Assembly: GCA_046327755.1 (NCBI GenBank)
Contig: JAXLXW010000018.1
Coordinates: 1 to 64,000, forward strand
Direction of reading: 5' to 3'
From: SCN-70-22 sp046327755
Lineage (GTDB): Bacteria > Gemmatimonadota > Gemmatimonadetes > Gemmatimonadales > Gemmatimonadaceae
Length of the DNA stretch: 64,000 nucleotides
Shown: positions 1 to 8,368 of the stretch, in pieces
How positions within the stretch are numbered: position 1 is the stretch's first letter
How the letters are laid out: every line of letters starts with the position of its first letter
Made by a program: the position numbers and the translations under genes
Notes under the pieces: generated by a model
The model's database searches: none
What the model saw: only the letters and a program-made list of their open reading frames with translations
What the model was told of the DNA's origin: nothing

Positions 1-491
1 CCGCTCAGCTCGCGATGCACCTCCGCCAGCGACGCTACCTGCGTGAGGAGTGACTCGTACGCCCCCGCGCGCGCGACTTCGACCTGGCGCAGGTTCCCAT
101 CCACCCGCTCCAGTGCGTCGCGAAGCGGCGTCAGCATCTCCGCGATGGCCCGCTGCCGCCCCTCGAGGTCGAGCGTAGAAGCGGTGCGCGCCTCGTCCAG
201 CGTCCCGCGTGCCACCTGCAGGAAGGCCTCGGCGTTCTCTCGTAAGGCATCCGACGATAGGGAACGGAACGCGTCCTTGAGCTGAGACTCGGACTGTCGC
301 ACCAGCGCCTCGCGCTCCTGCGCGTGCCGGCGCTCGGCCTCCAGCAGCGCCGTCAGCCGCGCCACCTCGGCCGCCGTGCGCGCCGCCTCGCCTGCCCCCC
401 GGCCACGCGCCACGATCCACGCGATCGCGGCGCCGATCGCGCCACCAACGATCGCCGCCATCACAAGTGGTGACCAACTGACGGTTGCCAT
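1..491 (-). CDS. rmuC: RmuC-like DNA recombination protein, N-terminal part (runs off window)
   Basis: Reading down from an ATG at 491 gives an open frame to the window edge, about 163 codons. The start of the protein is an N-terminal membrane anchor (hydrophobic residues 9-27, rich in Ala/Ile/Gly), followed by a charged, coiled-coil-like stretch and then the RmuC-type core beginning LKDAFRSLSSDAL, with DLEGRQRAI and LTPLRDALERV further on. RmuC proteins limit sequence inversions and carry a C-terminal PD-(D/E)XK-like nuclease domain, which lies outside this window. It is divergent from the acetyl-CoA hydrolase gene. The family call rests on recalled similarity of the coiled-coil/core junction; the catalytic part cannot be seen. 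Confidence 0.75.
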   Translation of the reverse strand, partial: MATVSWSPLVMAAIVGGAIGAAIAWIVARGRGAGEAARTAAEVARLTALLEAERRHAQEREALVRQSESQLKDAFRSLSSDALRENAEAFLQVARGTLDEARTASTLDLEGRQRAIAEMLTPLRDALERVDGNLRQVEVARAGAYESLLTQVASLAEVHRELS

Positions 492-522
492 CCATCCTCC
501 CGACGGGCGTGCGGTTGCCGGA

Positions 523-531
523 TGTTATACT
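523..531 (+). promoter_or_regulatory. Extended -10 promoter element
   Basis: TGTTATACT at 523-531 is a near-consensus extended -10 (TGN plus TATACT). No good -35 lies 16-18 bases upstream, as expected for extended -10 promoters. Transcription would start near 538, which supports the ATG at 555 rather than the upstream in-frame ATG at 522 that lies inside the promoter. Confidence 0.5.
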
Positions 532-554
532 ACGGCGACCTGCTGACAATTCAC

Positions 555-1841
555 ATGCCCCCTGTCGATTGGACTTCCCGCGGCGTCTCCGCCGCTGATG
601 CTGTCTCGCTCATCACGAGCGGGATGCGCGTGTTCTGCCACGGCGCTGCCGCGACGCCGCAGCCACTCCTCGCCGCCCTGTCCCAGCGTGATGACGTGGA
701 GGGCGTGCGCCTCTATCACATGCACACCGAGGGCGCGGCCCCGTGGACCGCCCCCGGGATCGCCGAGCGCATCCGCTCGGTCGCCTTGTTCTGCGGGCCG
801 TCGTTGCGCGAACCGGTCGCCGAGGGGCGCGCCGACTTCGTCCCCGTCTTCCTCTCCGACATTCCCTCGCTCTTCACCAACGGCGTCATCCCGCTCGACG
901 TGGCGATCGTGCAGCTCTCGCCGCCCGATGTCCACGGGTACTGCTCGTTAGGGACGTCGGTCGATTGCGCCCGCGCGGCCGTTGACTCGGCGCGATTCAT
1001 CATCGCCGAGATCAACGAGCAGATGCCGCGCACGCACGGCAACACCGCCATCCCGTTCGAGCGCATCGACGCCTTCATGTACTCCAATCGGGCGCTTCCC
1101 GGGCACGCGCCCAGCCAGGAGAGCGAGGTCGAAGCGCGCATCGGCGAGATCGTGGCCGGACTCGTCGAGCACCGGGCGACGCTGCAGATGGGGATCGGCG
1201 CGATTCCCGACGCCGTCCTCGCCCGCCTCCACGACAAGAAGGACCTCGGCATCCACACCGAGATGTTCTCCGATCGCGTCGTCGAGCTGTTCGACTCCGG
1301 GGCCATCACCAACCGCTTCAAGCAGGTGCACCCCGGGCGCATCGTGACGTCGTTCGTCAACGGGAGCCAGAAGGTCTACGACTTCGTCCACGACAACCCG
1401 CTGGTCGAGTTCCATCCCTGTGACCGGACAAACGACACCGCGCTCATCTCGCGCAACCCGAAGGTCACGGCGATCAACTCGGCCATCCAGGTCGACATCA
1501 CCGGGCAGGTGTGCGCCGACTCCATCGGTCCGCGCATCTACTCCGGGATCGGCGGGCAGATGGACTTCGTGCGCGGTGCCGCCCGCTCGCGCGGCGGCAA
1601 ACCCATCATCGCGCTCCCGTCCACCGCGGCGGGTGGCAAGGTCTCGCGCATCGTCGCCGAGCTGTCGCACGGCGCGGGAGTGGTCACCACACGCGGACAC
1701 GTGCACTGGGTGGTGACGGAGTACGGCGCGGTGAACCTTCACGCGCTGTCGCTGCGCGAGCGCGCGGATGCCCTGATCTCCATCGCGCACCCCGATGTCC
1801 GAGAGGAGCTGCGGCGCGACGCGCAGAGGCTGCGCAAGTAG
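555..1841 (+). CDS. Acetyl-CoA hydrolase/transferase family protein (4-hydroxybutyrate CoA-transferase type)
   Basis: A 428-aa cytosolic enzyme of the acetyl-CoA hydrolase/transferase (Cat1/AbfT) family, which moves CoA between carboxylic acids or hydrolyses acetyl-CoA. The N-terminal half has an FCHGAA glycine-rich turn; the C-terminal half has the family hallmark LGIHTEMFSD, whose Glu forms the glutamyl-CoA intermediate, followed by GVVTTRGHVHWVVTEYG near the C-terminus. The length matches the family (about 430 residues). An in-frame ATG at 522 exists but overlaps an extended -10 element, so 555 is preferred. It is a single-gene unit ending at a strong convergent hairpin. The acyl substrate cannot be told from sequence; acetate, 4-hydroxybutyrate and propionate are all possible. 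Confidence 0.88.
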   Translation: MPPVDWTSRGVSAADAVSLITSGMRVFCHGAAATPQPLLAALSQRDDVEGVRLYHMHTEGAAPWTAPGIAERIRSVALFCGPSLREPVAEGRADFVPVFLSDIPSLFTNGVIPLDVAIVQLSPPDVHGYCSLGTSVDCARAAVDSARFIIAEINEQMPRTHGNTAIPFERIDAFMYSNRALPGHAPSQESEVEARIGEIVAGLVEHRATLQMGIGAIPDAVLARLHDKKDLGIHTEMFSDRVVELFDSGAITNRFKQVHPGRIVTSFVNGSQKVYDFVHDNPLVEFHPCDRTNDTALISRNPKVTAINSAIQVDITGQVCADSIGPRIYSGIGGQMDFVRGAARSRGGKPIIALPSTAAGGKVSRIVAELSHGAGVVTTRGHVHWVVTEYGAVNLHALSLRERADALISIAHPDVREELRRDAQRLRK

Positions 1842-1888
1842 GCAGCGCGGGCGTCGCCGAGGCGACGCGCAACAGGGCAGGCATGCAG

Positions 1889-1925
1889 AACGCGCCGGCG
1901 AGGGTCACTCCCTCGCCGGCGCGTT
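1889..1925. terminator. Bidirectional hairpin terminator
   Basis: A perfect 16-bp inverted repeat (1889-1904 with 1910-1925) with a 5-base loop, TCACT, sits between two convergent genes ending at 1841 (+) and 1950 (-). Confidence 0.8.
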
Positions 1926-1949
1926 CGCTCGTCAGGCAGCCGCGCTGGC

Positions 1950-3158
1950 TCAGTAGTTGGTGAAGAGCAGCAGGTTGGGCGACCCGGTGCGCGCATTGCC
2001 CACCACGCCCGACGTGGCGTTGGCCACGAGCGCGTTGCGCACCGTCGCCGGCGTCGCGCCCGGGTTCCCTTGCAGGTAGAGCGCCGCCACGCCTGCCACG
2101 TGCGGCGTCGCCATCGAGGTCCCGCTGATCGTGTTCGTCGCCGTGTTGCTGGTGTACCACGACGAGGTGATGCTCGACCCCGGGGCGAAGAGGTCGAGGC
2201 AGCTCCCCCAGTTGGAGTACGAGGCGCGCGCATCGGTCGAGGTCGTGGCCCCAACGGTGATCGCCGTCGCCACGCGCGCCGGCGAGTAGTTGCAGGCGCG
2301 CGCGTTGGAGTTGCCCGCCGCGATCGCGTAGGTCACGCCGGCCGCGATGGAGTTCGCGACCGCCTGGTCGAGCGCCGCAGAGGCACCGCCGCCAAGGCTC
2401 ATGTTGGCGACCGCCGGCTTGACGTGGTTTGCCGTCACCCAGTCGACGCCGGCAATCACCCCGGAGGTGGTTCCGCTCCCCGCGCAGTCGAGGACGCGCA
2501 CCCCGACCAGCGACACGCCCTTCGCGACTCCGTACGTCGCACCACCGACCGTGCCGGAGACGTGCGTGCCGTGTCCGTTGCAGTCATCAGCGGCCCCGCC
2601 ATCAACCGCATCGAAGCCGGAGGTCGCGCGCCCGCCAAATTCGCCGTGCGAGAAGCGGATCCCCGTGTCGATGATGTACGCGCGAACCCCCGCCCCGGTG
2701 CGCGTGTACGTGTACGAGTTCGAGAGCGGGCGCGCGCGCTGGTCGATGCGGTCGAGCCCCCACGTGGCGGGCGACTGCGTCGTCGAGATGGTGAAGACCT
2801 GGTCGCGCTCCACGAGCGCCACGTTCGGGTCACGCGCCAGCGCCGCGGCCTCGGCGTCGCTCAACGACGCGGAGAAACCATCGAGCGCCGCGTGAAACGT
2901 GCGCTTCACCTTGCCGCTGGCCACTCCGACCGCGGCGGCGGCACTCGCCGCTCGCGCCCCGCGCGCGGGCTTCATCACGACGATGTATTGCCCGGGCACG
3001 GGAGCGCCGGCCTCGGCCTGCACCGCCATGAGCGGCGCCTCGGGCACCGCGGAAAGCACCGCTTCGTTAGGCGCCACGACCGCGTTCGGCGCGTCCATAC
3101 ACGCACCCAACAGCAACACCGGCACAACAGGGACCACGAGACGAGCAACTCGTTGCAT
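1950..3158 (-). CDS. Secreted lipoprotein subtilase (S8, proteinase K-like)
   Basis: A 402-aa serine endopeptidase. The ATG at 3158 is preceded by AGGAGG seven bases upstream, so the longer in-frame extension is not translated. Residues 1-20 form a lipoprotein signal ending LLLGAC (Cys20). Residues about 57-123 match an inhibitor-I9 propeptide (GQYIVVMKP). The S8 domain follows with the complete triad: Asp164 in IIDTG, His196 in NGHGTH, Ser348 in SGTSMATPHVAG. Cysteines at about 193, 224, 289 and 320 suggest disulfides as in the proteinase K subgroup. There is no C-terminal secretion domain. It is probably anchored to the membrane and degrades external peptides. It is monocistronic and faces a strong terminator. 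Confidence 0.93.
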   Translation of the reverse strand: MQRVARLVVPVVPVLLLGACMDAPNAVVAPNEAVLSAVPEAPLMAVQAEAGAPVPGQYIVVMKPARGARAASAAAAVGVASGKVKRTFHAALDGFSASLSDAEAAALARDPNVALVERDQVFTISTTQSPATWGLDRIDQRARPLSNSYTYTRTGAGVRAYIIDTGIRFSHGEFGGRATSGFDAVDGGAADDCNGHGTHVSGTVGGATYGVAKGVSLVGVRVLDCAGSGTTSGVIAGVDWVTANHVKPAVANMSLGGGASAALDQAVANSIAAGVTYAIAAGNSNARACNYSPARVATAITVGATTSTDARASYSNWGSCLDLFAPGSSITSSWYTSNTATNTISGTSMATPHVAGVAALYLQGNPGATPATVRNALVANATSGVVGNARTGSPNLLLFTNY

Positions 3159-3411
3159 GGCATCTCCTCCTGAGGGGGGATTGAGGCCGCCGCCGCGCCA
3201 TGGCGCATGTGCGGTGTGACCAGTGCACCGCACGCCCGCGGAAGCGGCGCCCACGATGCCACGCTCCTGCCCCTCACGCAAGCACGCGCCTCACATGCTC
3301 GCGCCCGCCACACATCACACCCGCCCGCTTCGCACGCGGCACTTCCTTCCCCTTCCCCTCCGTTCGACTAGGTCAAACCCTCCAAGCGGGAAGAGGACGA
3401 GAGGCATCCCG
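3159..3411. other. Intergenic spacer upstream of subtilase
   Basis: About 250 bases between the subtilase start and the pyrimidine microsatellite. It should contain the subtilase promoter (read on the minus strand). I see no convincing -35/-10 pair, RNA gene or ORF with coding character here. Confidence 0.4.
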
Positions 3412-3475
3412 CCCTCTCGTCCTCTCGTCCTCTCGTCTTCTCGTCTTCTCGTCTTCTCGTCTTCTCGTCTTCTCG
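3412..3475. repeat. 8-bp tandem repeat (TCTTCTCG-type), eight units
   Basis: Eight uninterrupted 8-bp units: one CCCTCTCG, two TCCTCTCG, then five identical TCTTCTCG. The array ends one base before the amidohydrolase stop codon (3477-3479). On the minus strand it is a purine tract (GAGAAGAC-like). Identical adjacent units suggest recent expansion by slippage. Confidence 0.95.
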
Positions 3476-3476
3476 C

Positions 3477-5099
3477 TTATGGCATCGACACGACCGGCAA
3501 CTTCGAGATCCCGCGCTCCTTCTTCTGCTTCTCGACCATCTTCGCCACGTCGTCGAGGAGTTTCTTCGCGTCGAAGACGATCCCATCCTTGATCGTGTAT
3601 TTCACGCCGCCAACGCGCTCCATCTTCCCCGTCTTGTCGTTGAGGCGGAGGTGGCCCGTCCCGTACAACACCTTGAAGTTGGCGATCGGGTTTTCGCCCA
3701 CGATCGCGAGGTCGGCGAGCATCCCCGGTCGCACGACGCCGATCTCGATCGGCTTCCCGCTCGCCTTGTTCAGCTCCTGCGAGGCGTGCAGCGTCGCACC
3801 ACGAATGACCTCCAGCGGGTGGAAGCCGGCTTCCTGGAAGTTCTCCAACTCTTCGATGTAGCTGAAGCCGTACGTGTTGTAGATGAAGCCTGCATCGGTG
3901 GACGGCGTCACGCGCCCGCCCATGTTCTTGTAGTCGTTGATGAACTCCATCCACACGTTGTAGAAGCGGCGCCAGGCGACTTCATCCCACGTGGTCCAGT
4001 CGTAGAAGTACGCCCCGTGGTTCTCGCGGTTGGGCGTGTAGAAGTCCCACAGCGTCGGCAGCGTGTACTTCTCGTGCCACTCCGCGCCGCGACGGTACAT
4101 GAGGTTCCGCCCCGACATGTACGTCGTCATCGTCGGGTCGAGCGTCGCGTCGTACTTCTTGAGCGTGTCGAGGAAGGCCCACCACTTCTCGCTCTTGGGC
4201 TTCACCAGCGACCACTGGCGCGCCACCTGGCCAAAGCGCCACTGCTCATCCGAGTAGTTGTAGTCGGCCGGATACGGCTGGATCTGCGTCCCCTCGTACA
4301 TCGATTCGAAGATGCCGTAGTAGTGCGTCACGGCGCCGAGGCCGAGGCGCACCGCCTGCATCGCGTTCATGTTCGGGACGCCCGTCTGCTGCAAGTGCGC
4401 GGTGGAGCCCATCCCGAGCTTCTTGGCCTCGTCGAGCACGGCCGCCATGATCTCCGGCTCGTGCGCCCCGAGCTTGAGCCCCTCGACGCCCTGCGTCTTG
4501 GCCCAGCGGACCCACTCGCGCGCCTTCTCCGGCGTCGTGATCTGGCCACCGGTCCACCCCTTCCCCGTCCCGATGCGCTGGTAGTTCACCAGGCGCGGCG
4601 CGGTGATCTCGTTGCTCGCCGAGCGCTTGGCCTCGGACGCCGACCACTCGAAGCCGCCTAACGGAACGCCACGCACCGTCGTGATCCCGTGCGCCAGCCA
4701 GAGCTTGTAGCAGTACTCGGCGTCCGGCGCCTTGGGCTTGCCGCAGGTGTGCACGTGCAGGTCGATGAGCCCCGGCATGACGTACATCCCCGTCGCATCG
4801 AGCTCGCGCGCCGGCCCCTTGGGACGCCGCGACGCATCGATGGGGAGGCCGGGGTATCCCACCTCGACCACCTGTGTGATGCGGTTCTTCTCGATCACGA
4901 TGTCGACCGGGCCGCGCGGCGGGCCGCCCTGCCCGTCGATCAGCGTCGCCCCGCGCACGATCAGCTTGTCGAATGGGCCGTCGCCCTCGGCACGCTTGGG
5001 TGCGGGATCGGCGTCCTGCGCAACCAGCGGCGCACTCCAGGCGAGAAGAGTCGCCGCCCCAGCCAGTGCGGCCAATACACGAGTCACACGGAAGGTCAT
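3477..5099 (-). CDS. Secreted amidohydrolase family protein
   Basis: A 540-aa protein of the metal-dependent amidohydrolase superfamily (imidazolonepropionase/DAH-like subgroup). The ATG at 5099 has GGAG seven bases upstream. Residues 1-27 are a Sec signal peptide ending AQ. The barrel begins with the metal-binding HVH in MPGLIDLHVH, later has a His in STAHLQQTG, the THYYG region, and the late Asp in TPSTDAGF. The end of the chain has the usual urease-like closing strands (GMLADLAIVGENPI). The enzyme should act in the periplasm or outside, probably on a cyclic amide, peptide or related bond; the substrate is not readable. It is monocistronic. Confidence 0.85.
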   Translation of the reverse strand: MTFRVTRVLAALAGAATLLAWSAPLVAQDADPAPKRAEGDGPFDKLIVRGATLIDGQGGPPRGPVDIVIEKNRITQVVEVGYPGLPIDASRRPKGPARELDATGMYVMPGLIDLHVHTCGKPKAPDAEYCYKLWLAHGITTVRGVPLGGFEWSASEAKRSASNEITAPRLVNYQRIGTGKGWTGGQITTPEKAREWVRWAKTQGVEGLKLGAHEPEIMAAVLDEAKKLGMGSTAHLQQTGVPNMNAMQAVRLGLGAVTHYYGIFESMYEGTQIQPYPADYNYSDEQWRFGQVARQWSLVKPKSEKWWAFLDTLKKYDATLDPTMTTYMSGRNLMYRRGAEWHEKYTLPTLWDFYTPNRENHGAYFYDWTTWDEVAWRRFYNVWMEFINDYKNMGGRVTPSTDAGFIYNTYGFSYIEELENFQEAGFHPLEVIRGATLHASQELNKASGKPIEIGVVRPGMLADLAIVGENPIANFKVLYGTGHLRLNDKTGKMERVGGVKYTIKDGIVFDAKKLLDDVAKMVEKQKKERGISKLPVVSMP

Positions 5100-5312
5100 G
5101 TCGTAGCTCCGGGTTGAGGATCGTCGCGATCCCACGCGACTCCGCGAGGTGCAGCCCCACAAGTCTCGCCCCTCGCCTCGATCGTGGCGCGGCACGCGCG
5201 ACCAGCTCGGGGGTAGAATCGACGCGCGAGAACTTAGGGGGGAGATGCCGCCCCCGTTAGATTCCGCGAGACCTTACAAGGCTCCCCCCTCGACTTCTTC
5301 CCCCCCATTCGC

Positions 5313-5867
5313 ATGCGCCGCTCCCTCTCGATCGCCAGCGCCATCGCCGCGTTCTGCACCCTGTCCCTCGCCGCTCCCGCCGCCGCGCAGCACCAGCACG
5401 GGACAAAGCCCGACTCGTCCAAGCAGGAAAAGCCCGCCATGAAACACGACATGGCCGGCATGAAGCACGACATGGCCGGCATGAAGCACGACTCTGGGGG
5501 GATGAACCACATGGCGACCGCGTGGAAGGAGATGGATGCCTTCCACGCCGTCCTCGGCGGCACTTTCCACCCGGCTGCGGACAAGGGCGACTTTGCCCCG
5601 CTCAAGGCCAATGCGCAGACGCTCGCCGACAAGGCCAAGGCGTGGGCCGAATCCGCCGCCCCCGCCAGCTGCGCGAAGGACGAGCACAAGCAGACCGTCG
5701 CCGCGATCGCCACCAGCACCGCCGAGCTGGCGACCAAGGTGAAGGGGAACACGCCGGACGCCGACCTGAAGTCCGCCATCACCGCGATTCACGACAACTT
5801 CGAGAAGGTCGAGATGGCGTGCGGCGGGATGGGGGGAATGGGTGGCATGAAAGGGATGAAGCACTAG
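5313..5867 (+). CDS. Met/His-rich secreted protein, candidate metal binder
   Basis: 184 residues with a Sec signal peptide cut after AAAQ (about residue 26). The mature N-terminus has two perfect copies of the 7-residue unit MKHDMAG and a third degenerate one, then GMNHM; the C-terminus ends in a GGMGGMGGMKGMKH tail. Between them is a roughly 110-residue, mainly helical, Ala/Lys-rich region with one Cys near each end (SCAKDEHK and MACGG). Clustered Met and His outside the cytoplasm is the pattern of periplasmic Cu(I)/Ag(I) chelators, so copper buffering is inferred. No close family is recognised. The gene is alone, ends at a strong hairpin, and no clear Shine-Dalgarno precedes the ATG. Confidence 0.75.
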   Translation: MRRSLSIASAIAAFCTLSLAAPAAAQHQHGTKPDSSKQEKPAMKHDMAGMKHDMAGMKHDSGGMNHMATAWKEMDAFHAVLGGTFHPAADKGDFAPLKANAQTLADKAKAWAESAAPASCAKDEHKQTVAAIATSTAELATKVKGNTPDADLKSAITAIHDNFEKVEMACGGMGGMGGMKGMKH

Positions 5868-5885
5868 CCACTGGGCGAAGACGCG

Positions 5886-5916
5886 AACGGGGCGGCGCAT
5901 CGAGCGCCGCCCCGTT
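5886..5916. terminator. Hairpin terminator
   Basis: A perfect 13-bp stem (5886-5898 with 5904-5916), loop ATCGA, downstream of the Met/His-rich gene and also convergent with the membrane-protein gene ending at 5946. Confidence 0.8.
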
Positions 5917-5945
5917 CTGCGTTCCGTCCTTCGCTGCCGCCGCGC

Positions 5946-6233
5946 CTAACGCTGCGGCGCGGCGCCGGGCGCTCGCGGTGCGCCCGACTCGCGCGGTGTG
6001 CTCGACTCGCGCGCGGCGCGCGACTCGCGCCGCTCCTTCGCCTTCGCCGTCAGCATCAGGATTCCCTCCCCGAAGACGGAAAAGAAGAGCGCGATCGCCA
6101 GCATCACGTACCACTTCCGCATCTTCGCCTCGTGCTCGCGCGGCGTCATGCCGAGCACGTCGGAGTACTCGTCGGGCCCCTTCACCGGCGGGCGCGACGA
6201 TGGACGCGCGGGAGGAGTCGGCGTCTCGCTCAC
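5946..6233 (-). CDS. Small single-pass membrane protein
   Basis: 95 residues with a GTG start, 9 bases downstream of the GNAT gene stop and therefore probably cotranscribed with it. The N-terminus is Pro-rich (PTPPARPSSRPP), then comes a short charged region, one transmembrane helix (about residues 43-60, WYVMLAIALFFSVFGEGI), and an Arg/Ser/Pro-rich tail. It has no recognisable domain. The function is unknown. Confidence 0.6.
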   Translation of the reverse strand: MSETPTPPARPSSRPPVKGPDEYSDVLGMTPREHEAKMRKWYVMLAIALFFSVFGEGILMLTAKAKERRESRAARESSTPRESGAPRAPGAAPQR

Positions 6234-6242
6234 GGCGTTCGC

Positions 6243-6719
6243 CTACGCCTCCGCCGGCGCCAGCGACATCGCGAAGCAGTGCTTGTGCCCGATCGTCCAC
6301 TCGTCCGACGAGACGCGATCGTATCGCCGCTTCTTTTCCGGATAGCGCTCGATGTCCTGGAAGTGGAAGCCGCACCGCTGGAAGAGCGAGTCGCTGAACG
6401 AGACGGCGAAGATCTCCGGGTAGCCGCGCTTGGCCGCCAGCTCCACCGCCGCCTTGATCAGCTGCGCCCCCAGCCCCTTTCCCTGCTGCGACGGATCGAC
6501 CGCCAGCGAGACCAGCTCCACCAGCGAGGGCGAGTACTCGTCGATGCAGACGCAGCCGACCACGTGCCCGTCGTCGTCGCGAATGACGCGATAGTCGTCG
6601 AGGTGCGCTTCAACGAACGACTCGGAGCGCGGGAGGGTCAGCCCCTCGGGGGAGAAGCGGTTGTTCAGTTCCGCGAGGACGGGGACGTCATACTCGCGGG
6701 GGGTGGCAATCGGACGCAT
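6243..6719 (-). CDS. GNAT N-acetyltransferase (ArgA-like)
   Basis: 158 residues, one GNAT fold. Motif A is intact (SLAVDPSQQGKGLGAQLI, the acetyl-CoA pyrophosphate loop Q-x-x-G-x-G), with motif B around SFSDSLFQRCGFHFQDIERYPEKK. Short proteins of this type resemble the stand-alone N-acetylglutamate synthases that begin arginine synthesis, and the RCGF/YPEKK region fits that group, but no arg genes are adjacent. First gene of a two-gene unit with the small membrane protein. Confidence 0.82.
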   Translation of the reverse strand: MRPIATPREYDVPVLAELNNRFSPEGLTLPRSESFVEAHLDDYRVIRDDDGHVVGCVCIDEYSPSLVELVSLAVDPSQQGKGLGAQLIKAAVELAAKRGYPEIFAVSFSDSLFQRCGFHFQDIERYPEKKRRYDRVSSDEWTIGHKHCFAMSLAPAEA

Positions 6720-6806
6720 GCGTGGATGTTAGGGAATGGCCGCGGACTGGCGCAACGGCGAGCGGCGGAGCCGGCGGTTGTGTCCCGTGCGCCGCGTGCG
6801 CCGCCT

Positions 6807-8366
6807 TCACGGGTCGAGGAGCACGCCGCGGTTGAATCGCCACTGGGGATCGATCCAGCGCTTTACCGCCCGGAAACGCGCCAGCACTTCAGGGGGATAC
6901 TGCACCTCGAGGAACGACTTCTTGATCCGCCCGATCCCGTGCTCGGCGGCCACGCAGCCGCCGCGCGCCACGATCTCGCGCGCGAGTACCAGGTAGCACT
7001 CCTTGGCGCGCGCCAGCTCTTCCTCGTCGCGCGGGAGGATGTTCACGTGGAAGTGATTGTTCCCCACGTGCCCAAAGGCGGCGTAGTCGAGCCCCGCCCC
7101 GCCCAGCACCTCGTGGTACCTGGTAAAGACCCACCCGAGCTGGTCGTCCGGCACCGCCATGTCGGTGGCGATCTTGTGAAGGCCGCGGTGCTGCTCCCGA
7201 CGCTGCGAAATTATAGCGTTTATGCGCTCAGGAACGGCGTGGCGGAACGCTCGGATGTCGCGAAGCTCCCCTTCGTCCGCGCCGGCAAGCGATGCGTTCG
7301 GGTCCGCCCCGCACGTTACGGCCGATTTTGATAACGCATCGGCTATTTTTTCGAGCTCTTCGTCGCCCTCGAACCCAACTTCCACAAAGACGGAGCACTC
7401 GGCGTGGCCCCGCCCCGCCAGCACCCGCTCCACCGCCGGCTTCCCGCTCTCGGCGGCCAACGCGTGCGAGCGCCGGTCGAGAAATTCGATCGCCGTCGCC
7501 CGCATCGCTCGGTCCCCGCGCACCGTCTCCACGAAGCGGAAGGCCGCGGCGACATCGTCGAAGAACTGGAGGTAGCCCAGCCGTTGCTCGCTCTGCCGCT
7601 GCAGCCGGACGGTGACGGTGGAGACCACCCCCAGCGTCCCCTCGGCGCCGACCCACAGGTCGATCGCCTCTCCGGCGGGGAAGTAGCCGTAGCCGATCGC
7701 ATTCTTCGTGGAAGGCTTCGGGATGGGAGCCAGCTCCAGACTCCGGATCTCCCCGCCATCGTCGAGGGCGAGCGTCCCGTCACCCCCATCTCCCGCACCG
7801 CGACGTAGCGAGAGGGTGCGTGCACTCGGGAGCTCGACGGTGATCGCCTGCACCCACTCGCGCATCGCGCCAAAGCGGAAGGTGCGCGCCCCGCCTGCAT
7901 TGGTCGCGACCATTCCCCCCAGCGACGCCGACGTCTCGGTGGGATCCACAGGGAAGGTCAGCGAGGGGTGGTGCGTCGCGAGGTAGCGCGTGAAGTCGCT
8001 CAACCACGTCCCGGCGAGGACGGTGGCCGTCGGCGGTTCCTGATCCTCATCGACCGAGAGCACGCCGCGTAGCGCAGCCAGCGACACGAGGTGCGCCCCC
8101 GCTTCCGGGACCGCCCCCCCGGTAACCCCGGTGCGCGATCCGGAGACCGCCACCGCGTGCCCGTTCGCCGCGTGCCAGGCCAGCACTCGCCGCAGTTCCT
8201 CGAGCGTCTCGGGAACGGCAAGCGACGCTGCCGCGCGCGAGGCCAGCTTGGATTCGTCGTGCAGGTAGTCGGCGATCTCGTCATCGGCCGGCGACAGGCG
8301 CACGCAGTCAGGCGGCGCCGTCACCGCCCCGACGAGGTCGAGTGCGACCAGGGGGACGACGCCCAT
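6807..8366 (-). CDS. FAD-linked oxidase, D-lactate dehydrogenase/GlcD-like
   Basis: A 519-aa protein with an FAD_binding_4 domain followed by the FAD-oxidase C-terminal domain. Cofactor-binding segments are visible: SGSRTGVTGG, VDPTETSASLGG with MVATNAGG, and GAEGTLG; in the C-domain FGHVGNNHFHVN (metal/substrate His) and EHGIGRIKK. This set is typical of D-lactate, glycolate or D-2-hydroxyacid dehydrogenases that pass electrons to quinone or an ETF. The start lies 2 bases after the serA stop, so the two are one operon; oxidation of 2-hydroxyacids made by a promiscuous SerA is plausible. Two short stretches (about 7205-7225 and 7318-7352) use AAA, ATA and TTA codons unlike the rest. Confidence 0.88.
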   Translation of the reverse strand: MGVVPLVALDLVGAVTAPPDCVRLSPADDEIADYLHDESKLASRAAASLAVPETLEELRRVLAWHAANGHAVAVSGSRTGVTGGAVPEAGAHLVSLAALRGVLSVDEDQEPPTATVLAGTWLSDFTRYLATHHPSLTFPVDPTETSASLGGMVATNAGGARTFRFGAMREWVQAITVELPSARTLSLRRGAGDGGDGTLALDDGGEIRSLELAPIPKPSTKNAIGYGYFPAGEAIDLWVGAEGTLGVVSTVTVRLQRQSEQRLGYLQFFDDVAAAFRFVETVRGDRAMRATAIEFLDRRSHALAAESGKPAVERVLAGRGHAECSVFVEVGFEGDEELEKIADALSKSAVTCGADPNASLAGADEGELRDIRAFRHAVPERINAIISQRREQHRGLHKIATDMAVPDDQLGWVFTRYHEVLGGAGLDYAAFGHVGNNHFHVNILPRDEEELARAKECYLVLAREIVARGGCVAAEHGIGRIKKSFLEVQYPPEVLARFRAVKRWIDPQWRFNRGVLLDP

Positions 8367-8368
8367 GC

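Noticed and set aside
3373..3954. Minus-strand ORF ending in KTRRREDEK repeats
   Set aside because: It is the amidohydrolase gene in another frame running into the purine microsatellite; low-complexity protein is a reading of the repeat.
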